A stretch of DNA of 64,000 nucleotides, taken from contig NZ_JAKMAJ010000004.1 of assembly GCF_022378355.1 (NCBI RefSeq), forward strand, positions 248,001 through 312,000. Direction: 5' to 3'. Origin of the DNA: Brenneria bubanii. Lineage in GTDB: Bacteria; Pseudomonadota; Gammaproteobacteria; Enterobacterales; Enterobacteriaceae. The notes under the pieces are model-generated. The model was not told the DNA's origin. It saw only the letters and a list, made by a program, of their open reading frames with translations, and made no database searches. Of the stretch, positions 8,594 through 16,778 are shown piece after piece; within the stretch, counting starts at the first letter, position 1; every line of letters begins with the position of its first letter. Made by a program: the position numbers and the translations under genes.

Positions 8594-9721
8594 TTATGCG
8601 GCGGTCTTGGTGGATGAAAAGCGTCGAATGTCGAACGCGTCGATCGGCGTTTCCGTGGTCTGATTAATTACCAGATCGGCCAGCACTTCGCCGGCGGCGG
8701 GGCCGGTTTCAAAGCCGCCGCCGCTGAAGCCGAAACCGTGAAACAGGCCCGGCGTCGCGGGGCTGGCGCAGATCACCGGCTGGCGGTCGGGAAGATAACC
8801 TTCAACGCCGCTCCAGGTGCGGATGATTTGCGCGTGCTCCAGCACCGGGATCAGGCGGATGATTCTCGCCATCAGCTGGAGAAGGTTGTCCTGGGTGGAG
8901 CGCGCCAGCGCCGGCCCCAAGCCGATGCCGCGTCCGCCGCCGATGATGACGTTGCCGCGCGCGACCTGGCGGCAATAGATATCGCCGCCCTGTACGCCGA
9001 TACCGTAACGAATAAAGTAGGGCAGCGGTTCCGTGACCGCCATTGCCGGGTAACCCTGGGTAAGCGGCACGACATCGCCGAATTGTTCGGCGATAGCCAG
9101 ACTCCAGGCGCCGGCGCAGTTCAGTAGAATTGGCGCGCTAAAGCGTAAGCCGTCGCTGGTGTCGACGGTAAATTCGCCGCCCTGACGATCGACCCGCACC
9201 ATTTCCTGCCGTTCGAAAATGCGCGCGCCGGCGCGTCTGGCGGCGGCGGCGAAAGCGGGCGCCACCAGACGCGGGTTGGCCTGGCCGTCGCCGGGGCAAA
9301 AAGATGCGCCGGCCAGCGTCGGGGCGAGCCAGGGGCAACGCCGGCGCAGGGCCGCCGCGCCAAGCAGCTCCAGTTCCAGTCCGTAATCGCGCGTTTTGTC
9401 GCGGTAGGCTTCCAGCGCGGCGAAATCCTGCGCGCTGCGGGCCAGCTTCAGGTGCCCGGTACGGCTATATTCGCCCTGGATGCCGATGATCGTCTCCAGA
9501 TTGTCCCAAATCTTTTTGGCGCGCAGGGCGAGAGGCAACTGCGCCAGCGTGCGCCCCTGACGACGAACGCCGCCAAAATTGATGCCGCTGGAACGGCTGC
9601 CGCAGGTATCGCGTTCTAGCAGAATTACGTTAAGGTTTCGGCGGCTGAGCGCCAGCGCCGCCGAGCTGCCGACCAGGCCGCCGCCGACGATCAGCACGTC
9701 CGCCGTTGATTGATTAGTCAT
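8594..9721 (-). CDS. FAD-dependent oxidoreductase, DAO family (opine oxidase B / HcnC-like)
   Basis: Flavoprotein of 375 residues in the D-amino-acid oxidase/glycine oxidase fold. The N-terminal FAD motif reads VGGGLVGSSAALALSRR, ending in an acidic LLERD. The C-terminal FAD region GLFHGFGFSGGGFETGPAAGE is near residues 325-345. It overlaps the upstream NAD/FAD subunit gene by 8 bases. Together with that gene and the ferredoxin-like gene it matches, in order and size, the three-part opine oxidases and the HcnABC cyanide synthase. The DAO-fold subunit normally carries the site for oxidising the C-N bond of an N-substituted amino acid. The exact substrate is unknown. Confidence 0.87.
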   Translation of the reverse strand: MTNQSTADVLIVGGGLVGSSAALALSRRNLNVILLERDTCGSRSSGINFGGVRRQGRTLAQLPLALRAKKIWDNLETIIGIQGEYSRTGHLKLARSAQDFAALEAYRDKTRDYGLELELLGAAALRRRCPWLAPTLAGASFCPGDGQANPRLVAPAFAAAARRAGARIFERQEMVRVDRQGGEFTVDTSDGLRFSAPILLNCAGAWSLAIAEQFGDVVPLTQGYPAMAVTEPLPYFIRYGIGVQGGDIYCRQVARGNVIIGGGRGIGLGPALARSTQDNLLQLMARIIRLIPVLEHAQIIRTWSGVEGYLPDRQPVICASPATPGLFHGFGFSGGGFETGPAAGEVLADLVINQTTETPIDAFDIRRFSSTKTAA

Positions 9722-11099
9722 CGTCCGCTTCCCTATTCTGTAAGCTAATGGGGATGGGCTTCAGGGGAGACTGCGCGCGCAGCCGTCCAACCTGTTCGGC
9801 GGTTTTCCCCTGAATATGCGCCAGCAGTTCGGCGGCGGCGATGCCGCACATCCGCCCCTGACAGCGGCCCATTCCCGTTCGGCAGAAAGCCTTGAGCTGA
9901 TTAACCTCATCGCAGCCGGTTTCCGCGACGGTACGACGAATCTCGCCGGCGGTGATCTGTTCGCAGCGGCAGATCACCGTCTCGTCGGGCACCCTGGCGG
10001 CCCACTCGTCGGGAAAGGGGAAGGCGCTGTCCAGGCCCTGGGCAAAGCGTTGCAGACGGGCCAGTTTCTTTTCCAGCGCGCCCAGACGCCGTTCGTCAAT
10101 CGCCACGCGGCGCTGGCGCAGCAGCAGCAGCGCGGCGCGCTCGCCGCTTAGTTCGGCGGCTTGCGCGCCGAGAATTCCGGCGCCGTCGCCGGCCAGGTAG
10201 ACGTTAGGCTGGCTGGTGCGGCCATTTTGTTGTTGCGGCAGCCAGGCATGCTGCGCGTCTTGGTAACTGAAGCGACAGCCGAGCAGGTCGGCCAACTGCG
10301 TTTCCGAGCGCAAACCATAACCAAACGCCACGGCGTCACAGGCGATCGTTTCGATTTTTCCCGGCTGGTCGCGCGACTGCCAGCGCAGAGCGCTGACGCG
10401 ATCGTCGCCCTGCGCGTCGACGATACCGGCGTTGGCGATCAACGCCACGCCGTGGCTGCGTAACCAGGCGATAAAATACAACCCCTTGGCCATGACTTTG
10501 GGCGCGCGGCTCATGTCCGGCAATGCCCGCAGCTTTTGCCGCATATCGGCGTAGTCCAACACCGCGCGCACATCCACGCCGGCTTTTTTATATTGCCAGG
10601 CGAGCAGATAGAGCAGCGGGCCGCTACCGGCCAGCACCACTTTTTTGCCGATGGCGCAGCCTTGATATTTCAGACCGACCTGCGCGCCGCCCAGGGAATA
10701 GACGCCGGGCAGCGTCCAGCCGGGGAAGGGCAAAATGCGGTCGGTCGCCCCGCTGGCGATAATGATTTCCCGCCAGGCAATGCGCGCGACCTGCTGTTGA
10801 CTCCATATGTCCAGGTGGCTGGCGTCGGCATTCCACACCAGGGTATCCGGCCGGTAGTCGACCTGCGTTTCAAGGTGGTCAAAGCGCTTTAGCACGGCGG
10901 CGGCGGCCTTGGCTTCAAAACCGTAAAGCTGGCGGGCGGTGCGTTGAAACGCCCTGGGGGGCTGGCGGTAAATTTGTCCGCCGGCGCGCGCCCCTTCATC
11001 AATAACCAGCGGGATCACTCCGTACCTGACCAGCGTTTCGGCGGCGCGAATACCTGCCGGGCCGGCGCCGACAATGACCGTGCGGGGTTGCTTGTTCAT
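9714..11099 (-). CDS. NAD/FAD-dependent oxidoreductase with BFD-like Fe-S domain (opine oxidase A / HcnB-like)
   Basis: Large subunit of 461 residues. Two dinucleotide-binding motifs are visible: VIVGAGPAGIRAAETLV at the N-terminus and VVLAGSGPLLYLLAW near residue 160. A C-terminal BFD-like domain holds four cysteines in CRCEQITAGEI and FCRTGMGRCQGRMCG, suited to an Fe-S cluster. The ATG at 11099 is chosen because it opens directly into the Rossmann motif and overlaps the upstream ferredoxin gene by 4 bases; the open frame further upstream has no conserved sequence. It is predicted to pass electrons between the DAO-type subunit and the ferredoxin-like subunit. Confidence 0.88.
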   Translation of the reverse strand: MNKQPRTVIVGAGPAGIRAAETLVRYGVIPLVIDEGARAGGQIYRQPPRAFQRTARQLYGFEAKAAAAVLKRFDHLETQVDYRPDTLVWNADASHLDIWSQQQVARIAWREIIIASGATDRILPFPGWTLPGVYSLGGAQVGLKYQGCAIGKKVVLAGSGPLLYLLAWQYKKAGVDVRAVLDYADMRQKLRALPDMSRAPKVMAKGLYFIAWLRSHGVALIANAGIVDAQGDDRVSALRWQSRDQPGKIETIACDAVAFGYGLRSETQLADLLGCRFSYQDAQHAWLPQQQNGRTSQPNVYLAGDGAGILGAQAAELSGERAALLLLRQRRVAIDERRLGALEKKLARLQRFAQGLDSAFPFPDEWAARVPDETVICRCEQITAGEIRRTVAETGCDEVNQLKAFCRTGMGRCQGRMCGIAAAELLAHIQGKTAEQVGRLRAQSPLKPIPISLQNREADDD

Positions 11100-11425
11100 T
11101 TTGCAGGCTCCGGGATGGCAAGCGGCGAGGTGCGTAAGCGCATCTGCGGCTCGATCAGGGTTGAACAACTGCGAATCCGTATGCCGTCTTCGCTCCAGAC
11201 CCAGCAGTCCTGACAGGCGCCCATCAGGCAAAAGCCGGCGTGGGGATTACCGCTGAATTCACTGGCGCGCAGGCGCGAGCGGTTGGTCAGAATAGCGGTC
11301 ATCACCGTGTCGCCTTCCTGCGCTTCCAGGGTTTCGCCGTCCAGCGTGAAGGTCAGCGTTTTACGCGCCGTGTCTTTCACCCGCTGCATCTGCCCCTGAT
11401 TTTTCTGTTTTTCAGTGTTTTTCAT
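11096..11425 (-). CDS. Small (2Fe-2S) ferredoxin-like subunit (HcnA-like)
   Basis: A 109-residue protein with the fold of the N-terminal ferredoxin domain of heterotetrameric sarcosine oxidase alpha and of HcnA. The cluster ligands lie in FCLMGACQDCWV (Cys-x4-Cys-x2-Cys) plus RSCS about 13 residues later. The preceding LDGETLEAQEGDTVMTAIL strand-helix region is typical. The ATG follows directly on the stop codon of the permease gene (TAA-ATG). An internal ATG at the MQRVKD segment could also be used. It is a subunit of the dehydrogenase whose two flavoprotein genes follow. Confidence 0.87.
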   Translation of the reverse strand: MKNTEKQKNQGQMQRVKDTARKTLTFTLDGETLEAQEGDTVMTAILTNRSRLRASEFSGNPHAGFCLMGACQDCWVWSEDGIRIRSCSTLIEPQMRLRTSPLAIPEPAK

Positions 11426-12226
11426 TTATCCGCGTCCTACCAGAATGCGATCGAGGCCGTATAACCGGTCTATCACCACCATCGCAACGGCCGTAATGCC
11501 AATCATTACTGCTGATACCGCCGCCATCATCGGGTCGATGGATTCAGTGGTGTACATGTACATCTGTACCGGTAACGTGATGGTGGAAGGGGACGTGACG
11601 AAGATGGACATCGTCACCTCATCAAAGCTGTTGATAAATGCCAGCACCCAGCCGCCGGTAATACCCGGCAGGATCATCGGCAGCGTAATGCGCAAGAAAA
11701 CCGTGGCTTTACCGGCGCCCAGCGAGACGGCGGCCTGTTCCGCCGTGCGATCGAATCCCGCCAGCGCCGACAGCACCAGCCTCAGCACATAAGGCGTAAT
11801 CACCAGCGTATGCGCCAGCAGCAGCCAGCCGAAGCTGCCGGTGCCGCCCAGCAGCGTAAACAAGCGCATTAACGCCACGCCAAGCACCAGATGGGGCACC
11901 AGCAACGGCGAGAGCAGCAGGCCATTCAGCATGTCGCGGCCGCGAAACCGATCACGGGCGATCGCCAGCCCGGCCGGCACGGCAATCAGGCAGGAAAGGC
12001 TGGCGGACGTTAAGGCCAGCACCATACTCAGCCAGAAGGCATTGATAAACTCGCGGTGTGAAAATAGAGTGCGGAACCAGCGCAGCGATGGCGCCGACGT
12101 CGGCAGCGTCAGCGTATTGGCGGGCGTAAACGCCATCACGCAGATGATCGCCAGCGGCGCCAGCATAAAGGTGATAACCAGCGCATTGAACATCAGGGAG
12201 AACGGGCCGTTTTTTTGCATCATCAA
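11426..12226 (-). CDS. ABC transporter permease, PotC type
   Basis: Inner-membrane permease of 266 residues from the spermidine/putrescine (PotC) group, with six predicted helices. The EAA loop reads EQAAVSLGAGKATVFLRITLP (near residues 165-185), followed by GWVLAFINSFDEVTMSIF, the characteristic PotC segment. It overlaps the PotB-type gene by 4 bases (ATGA). It forms the channel with the preceding permease. Confidence 0.9.
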   Translation of the reverse strand: MMMQKNGPFSLMFNALVITFMLAPLAIICVMAFTPANTLTLPTSAPSLRWFRTLFSHREFINAFWLSMVLALTSASLSCLIAVPAGLAIARDRFRGRDMLNGLLLSPLLVPHLVLGVALMRLFTLLGGTGSFGWLLLAHTLVITPYVLRLVLSALAGFDRTAEQAAVSLGAGKATVFLRITLPMILPGITGGWVLAFINSFDEVTMSIFVTSPSTITLPVQMYMYTTESIDPMMAAVSAVMIGITAVAMVVIDRLYGLDRILVGRG

Positions 12227-13119
12227 TCCTCCAGCTTTTTCTTGTAACGCTGTTCCAGCAGGCGGTTATAGGTGAACATGATGGCGAGATTGGCGATCAG
12301 CAAAATGACGGCGATCGCCGCGCCCAGCGGCCAGTTCAGTTCGCTGAGGTATTGGTCATAGACCAGCGTCGCCACCACTTTGAGGCTACGGCCGCCGAGG
12401 ATGCCGGGAATAACAAAGGAGCTGGCGCTGAGGCCGAAAACAATCAGGCAGCCGGAGAGAATGCCGGGAGTCAACTGCGGCAACAGGATACGGCGCAGCA
12501 TGGTCAGGCGCGACGCATTGAGGGATAGCGCGGCGTTGCTGACGCTGGGATCGATTTTTTGCAGCGTGGTCCACACCGGAATAATCATGAACGGCAGCAT
12601 GACGTGCACCAGGGCAATCACGATCGCCGTTTCGGTGTACATCATGTGCAACCCGCCGATGCCGAGCGCGATCAGCAGTTTGTTCACCAGTCCGCTATCG
12701 CCCAGCAACAGGCTCCAGCCAAAAGAGCGCACCACGACGGAAACCAGCAGCGGCGCCAGCACCACCACCAGCATGATAGAGCGCCAAGGCGCGCGCATGC
12801 GGTTAAGGATCAGCGCCTGTGGTACGCCAATCAGGACGCAAATCACGGTTACGACCAGACAAATCCACAGCGTGCGCCAGAAAATACCGTAGAACCAGGG
12901 ATCGACGACGATCTCGATAAAGTTGTCCAGCGTCCAGGTGCCCGGCCGCGCGCCGAGGTCGGGATCGTTGACGTTGAAGGCCAGCAGGAGGGTCATCGCC
13001 AGCGGCACAATCAGCATCAGGCTAAACAAAATAATACCGGGGGCCGACATGAGCCACGGACGAAGCGGCAACCTTTTCTTTGCTTCTGCCGGCGTCGGCG
13101 GGCGCAGCGTCTCTGACAT
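12223..13119 (-). CDS. ABC transporter permease, PotB type
   Basis: Inner-membrane permease of 298 residues, PotB-like. A long cytoplasmic N-terminus precedes the first helix (IILFSLMLIVPLAMTLLL). The EAA loop is SNAALSLNASRLTMLRRILLPQ around residues 190-215. It overlaps the ATPase gene by one base and the PotC-type gene by four, so the transporter genes are translationally coupled. Confidence 0.9.
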   Translation of the reverse strand: MSETLRPPTPAEAKKRLPLRPWLMSAPGIILFSLMLIVPLAMTLLLAFNVNDPDLGARPGTWTLDNFIEIVVDPWFYGIFWRTLWICLVVTVICVLIGVPQALILNRMRAPWRSIMLVVVLAPLLVSVVVRSFGWSLLLGDSGLVNKLLIALGIGGLHMMYTETAIVIALVHVMLPFMIIPVWTTLQKIDPSVSNAALSLNASRLTMLRRILLPQLTPGILSGCLIVFGLSASSFVIPGILGGRSLKVVATLVYDQYLSELNWPLGAAIAVILLIANLAIMFTYNRLLEQRYKKKLED

Positions 13120-14198
13120 CAGCCGACCTCCTCAGTCTGCGCATCCCGCGCCGGCAGCAGACGCACGCTTTCATCCAGCCAGTCAAGATCGAGACGGTCG
13201 CCCGGTTGGTAGGGCGGCGCGGCGCTATTGGCGACCATGACCTGCATGTCGCCCAACGGCGTTTCGATGTGGTACAGCCAATGGCTGCCCATAAAAAAGC
13301 GTTCTTTCATTTGTCCGTTCAGGCGGCCCTGATCGCAGGCGACCAGGTGAATTTTTTCCGGCCGCAGGCTGAAAAGCACCTCGACTCCGGCGCGGAACTG
13401 TACGGCGTGCGACAGCGTAAGCGTTTGCTGGCGGGCAAACGCCAACCGCGGGGCGTCGCCCTCGTTGCATACGCGCGCCGGGATCAAATTGGTTTTGCCG
13501 ACAAAAGCGGAGACGAACTCGCTGCTCGGCTGTTCGTAAATGGAATAGGGTTGATCGACCTGAACAATGTGGCCCTGCTCCATTACCACCACGCGATCGC
13601 TGACCGACATCGCCTCGTTTTGATCGTGAGTCACCATCAGCGTGGTGGTGCCCACGGTGCGCTGTATACGGCGCAGCTCGAACTGCATCTCTTCACGCAG
13701 TTTGGCGTCAAGATTGGACAGCGGCTCATCCAGCAGCAGCACCGGCGGCTCGATAACCAGCGCTCGCGCCAGCGCCACGCGCTGCCGCTGGCCGCCGGAA
13801 AGCTGACGCGGGTAACGCCGTTCGTATCCGCTCAGATGGACCAGATCCAGGATGCGTTTTACCCTGCGCCTCTGTTCATCCGCCGCGACTTTGCGCATTT
13901 GCAGGCCGAAGAGAATGTTCTCTTCCACCGTCATATGCGGAAACAGCGCGTAGGTTTGAAAGACGATGCCGAGCCCGCGGGTATTCGGCTGGGCGCGGGT
14001 GATGTCTGCGCCGTTCAGCGTAATCTTGCCGTGGGATACATCGACAAACCCGGCAATCATCTGCAGTGTGGTGGTTTTTCCGCAGCCGGACGGCCCGAGT
14101 AACGAGATGAATTCACCTTGCTGGATGTTCAGGGAGATATTGCTGACAACCTGGCGTTCACCATAAAACTTACTCACATTACTCAGTATGAGCGACAT
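13119..14198 (-). CDS. ABC transporter ATP-binding protein, PotA type
   Basis: ATPase of 359 residues that energises the polyamine/opine-type importer. Walker A is GPSGCGKTT, the Q-loop lies in IVFQTYALFPHMTV, the signature is LSGGQRQRVALARAL, Walker B is VLLLDEPLSNLDA and the switch His is in MVTHDQNEAMS. A C-terminal TOBE-like region follows from about residue 240. It is the first gene of the operon, so the operon promoter must lie between it and the divergent IclR gene at 14587. Confidence 0.93.
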   Translation of the reverse strand: MSLILSNVSKFYGERQVVSNISLNIQQGEFISLLGPSGCGKTTTLQMIAGFVDVSHGKITLNGADITRAQPNTRGLGIVFQTYALFPHMTVEENILFGLQMRKVAADEQRRRVKRILDLVHLSGYERRYPRQLSGGQRQRVALARALVIEPPVLLLDEPLSNLDAKLREEMQFELRRIQRTVGTTTLMVTHDQNEAMSVSDRVVVMEQGHIVQVDQPYSIYEQPSSEFVSAFVGKTNLIPARVCNEGDAPRLAFARQQTLTLSHAVQFRAGVEVLFSLRPEKIHLVACDQGRLNGQMKERFFMGSHWLYHIETPLGDMQVMVANSAAPPYQPGDRLDLDWLDESVRLLPARDAQTEEVG

Positions 14199-14586
14199 AA
14201 GATGCTGTCTCCTGTTTCGCGTTTAACATTGCCGATCGCAATACCTTTAGTGAGATAACAAGCACTAAACGTGCCAGATGAAGCGAGATATTCCTTTAAA
14301 CGGAATGTTTTTGTATTTAATTCCATTCAATGGAATAAATAGGCATGTGGTTTGTGGGTTGATTTTAGTGACGACAATAAGCATAAATCGGTTTTTTTCC
14401 GGTTAGGCGAAGGTGCCTTTTTAGAGTGAATGCCTGCACTATTGCTGGGCAGCATAATGAAATGCGCGACGCCTGCTTGCATTTTCCTCACTATCGCTGG
14501 ATGCTTCTTGGTGTTAACCAACGGAATAAATAATGATATTGATCCGTTTTTAGCATGAGTCGTCAGATCAGAGAGGAGAGTCATAC
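14199..14586. promoter_or_regulatory. Divergent control region with IclR-type palindromes
   Basis: This 388-base space separates the dehydrogenase/transporter operon from its divergent IclR regulator. It contains a perfect 17-base palindrome at 14320-14336 (ATTCCATT-C-AATGGAAT). A second dyad with ATTCC and GGAAT arms spans 14290-14305, and a half-site CGGAATAAAT lies near 14522. IclR-family proteins bind TGGAA/TTCCA-type dyads, so these are candidate operators. No gene was found in the interval. Confidence 0.6.
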
Positions 14587-15390
14587 ATGAGTGAAAGCGC
14601 GGCGGGCAGCGCATCACGGCTGTTTGCGGTGATCCGCGCGTTGGCGGAACAGCAGCAGCAAGGCGGCAGGGTGACCCATATTGCCACCGCAACCGGTCTG
14701 AAACCGGCGACGACGCAACGGCTGATTCAGTCCCTGGTGCAGGAAGGCATCGTCGAGCAGGATGTCGGCAGCAAGCGTTATCGCCTTGGCATTGAGTTTT
14801 TTGCACTGGCGGCCAAAGCCGGCAATGTTCACTGCTTGCGTAATCTGTGCCGTCCGGTATTGCTGCGTCTGGGCGCACGGCTCAACGATGCGGTTTTCCT
14901 GCTGGTGCGCAGCGGATACGACGCGATCTGCCTCGATCGCAATGAGGGGCCATACCCGATTCGCACCTTTACGGGCGATATCGGCGGTCGCGTGGCGCTG
15001 GGCGTTGGGCAAGGGCCAATGGCGATGCTGGCGTTTTTGCCCGAAGCGGTGCAGGAAGATATTCTGCAATACAATTTGCCGCGCCTGCGCGACTTCGGCG
15101 TTTACGACGAAGTCTATCTGCGTTCGGAGATCGCGCATATCCGCCGTGAAGGATACTGCGCGCGCAGCAGCGGCTTATTGCCCGGCATGGCCGGCGTCGC
15201 GGTGCCCATTTTCGATCGGGAGGGAAACGCGGTCGCCGCGTTGAGCATCGGAACGCTGAGCGAGCGGCTGAACGAAGAACGCCTGCCGGTAGTGGCGGCG
15301 TTACTGAAAAAAGAGGCGGATGCGCTCAGCCAGCAGATTAATCCGTTCGATCCGACGTTGCGCCGGCCGTGGCTAGGCGGCGCGGAGTGA
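14587..15390 (+). CDS. IclR family transcriptional regulator
   Basis: Regulator of 267 residues with an N-terminal winged helix (SRLFAVIRALAEQ through GLKPATTQRLIQSLVQEGIVE, residues about 10-60) and a C-terminal IclR effector domain (ICLDRNEGPYPIRT, VALGVGQGPMAMLAF, GYCARSSGLLPGMAGVAVPIFD). A GAGAGGAGAG ribosome-binding site lies before the ATG. It is divergent from the dehydrogenase/transporter operon and probably controls it, with the imported compound or its 2-oxoacid product as a possible effector. Confidence 0.9.
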   Translation: MSESAAGSASRLFAVIRALAEQQQQGGRVTHIATATGLKPATTQRLIQSLVQEGIVEQDVGSKRYRLGIEFFALAAKAGNVHCLRNLCRPVLLRLGARLNDAVFLLVRSGYDAICLDRNEGPYPIRTFTGDIGGRVALGVGQGPMAMLAFLPEAVQEDILQYNLPRLRDFGVYDEVYLRSEIAHIRREGYCARSSGLLPGMAGVAVPIFDREGNAVAALSIGTLSERLNEERLPVVAALLKKEADALSQQINPFDPTLRRPWLGGAE

Positions 15391-15553
15391 TGCGCCGGCC
15401 TGCGGCCTGATAGGCCATTGGCTGATGGAATTAATCGCACAATTCGGTCGGATTTATCTTCAAATAGTATATTATTTGTGAAATCCGTTTATACCCCGCG
15501 CCCTGAACGACGACGGGATATATAGCTTTTTATCCACTTAGAAAGACAGGTCT

Positions 15554-16492
15554 ATGAGCAACAAATATCGTGTATTTATTGACGGTCAGGCGGGCACCAC
15601 CGGGTTGCAGATACAGCAACGTCTGGTCAACCACCCTCATATCGAGCTTCTCAACATAGAAGAGGAGAGACGTAAAGAGGCTGAAGCTCGTCAGGAGATG
15701 ATGTCCGCCGCCGATATCACTATTTTGTGTTTGCCGGATGCTGCCGCGCGTGAAGCGGTAACGCTTGCCGATGCCGTCGGCGCACGCGTATTGGATGCCA
15801 GCTCGGCGCACCGCACCGAGGCGGGCTGGGTTTACGGCATGCCGGAACTGGCTGACGATCAGCGCGAAAAAATCCGTCAGTCCGGCCACGTGTCCAACCC
15901 CGGCTGTTATGCCACCGGCGTTATCACGCTGCTGGCGCCGCTGGTCGGCAAAGGGATCATCGATGCGGCGACGCCGTTGTCGATTAACGCCGTCTCCGGC
16001 TATAGCGGCGGCGGCAAGGCGATGATTGAGCGCTACCAGCATGACGCCGTCGGCTACGCCGCTTATGGCCTGGGGTTTGATCATAAGCACCTGAAAGAAA
16101 TGCAGAAGTGGAGCGGTCTCGCGGTTCGCCCGATATTTCAGCCGGCGGTAGGCAACTACGCTCAGGGAATGCTGGTGTTCATTCCGTTGAATATGCAGGT
16201 GGACGGCGGCAGCGTTTACCGCGCGTTGAATGAGTTTTATGCCGGTGAACAGTTTATCAAGGTAAAAAGCCTGAACGTCGTACCGGAAGACAGCGCGCCG
16301 TTTCTGATGCCGGAAGCGCTCAACAACAGCAATATGCTGGAGCTGTTTGTTTTTTCTCATCCTGAATATAAACAAACCTTGCTGGCATCGCGTCTGGATA
16401 ACTTAGGTAAGGGCGCGTCGGGCGCGGCGGTGCAGAACCTTAACGTGATGCTGGGCTTGCCGGAAGATATCTGCGTCAATCTGCTTGCATGA
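15554..16492 (+). CDS. argC: N-acetyl-gamma-glutamyl-phosphate reductase, type 2
   Basis: ArgC of the short type-2 class, 312 residues, about 20 shorter than the type-1 ArgC of the enterobacterial argCBH operon. The NADP-binding segment is IDGQAGTTGLQIQQRL. The catalytic Cys118 lies in SNPGCYATG and the substrate loop in GYSGGGKAMIERYQ. An AGACAGG ribosome-binding site precedes the ATG. The enzyme reduces acetylglutamyl phosphate to the semialdehyde. Because enterobacteria normally carry type 1 with the other arginine genes, this isolated copy beside an opine-type operon may be an acquired paralogue or may act on a related acyl phosphate. Confidence 0.88.
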   Translation: MSNKYRVFIDGQAGTTGLQIQQRLVNHPHIELLNIEEERRKEAEARQEMMSAADITILCLPDAAAREAVTLADAVGARVLDASSAHRTEAGWVYGMPELADDQREKIRQSGHVSNPGCYATGVITLLAPLVGKGIIDAATPLSINAVSGYSGGGKAMIERYQHDAVGYAAYGLGFDHKHLKEMQKWSGLAVRPIFQPAVGNYAQGMLVFIPLNMQVDGGSVYRALNEFYAGEQFIKVKSLNVVPEDSAPFLMPEALNNSNMLELFVFSHPEYKQTLLASRLDNLGKGASGAAVQNLNVMLGLPEDICVNLLA

Positions 16493-16743
16493 GCATTCGC
16501 GCTGAAAAATAGCGTTCGGGAGTGGCCTCCATTCCCGGAGCTAGACAAAAAAGCATCGCCATGGCGCCTCAGCCGACTATCGGACAATATTCCTCTTTAT
16601 TTCTTACGGTTATTTATAAAGCCAATTAATTAAAAATAATGATGTTTTTGTGGTTTTTTGGCTCTTTTTTCGTCTGGGTATCAATTATTACTCAAATAAA
16701 TATTAGGTTATTTTAAGTTATGGCGAATATTTCCCCTATGCTC

Positions 16744-16760
16744 TAGGTGAGTGCCACCTA
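16744..16760 (+). promoter_or_regulatory. Inverted repeat just upstream of ipdC
   Basis: TAGGTG and CACCTA arms separated by five bases lie 18 bases before the ipdC start codon. The position fits a 5'-UTR hairpin or an operator overlapping the transcription start. No TyrR-type box was recognised nearby. Confidence 0.35.
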
Positions 16761-16778
16761 CAAGGCGAATATACAGCC

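Noticed and set aside
8594-11425. Possible hydrogen cyanide synthase (hcnABC)
   Set aside because: Order and size match, but the operon includes a polyamine/opine-type importer and a hydroxyacid dehydrogenase, so an opine- or amine-type dehydrogenase is the better reading.
13080-14102. 340-codon plus-strand frame opposite the PotA-type ATPase gene
   Set aside because: The minus strand encodes all ABC motifs; the plus-strand frame is a codon-bias shadow.
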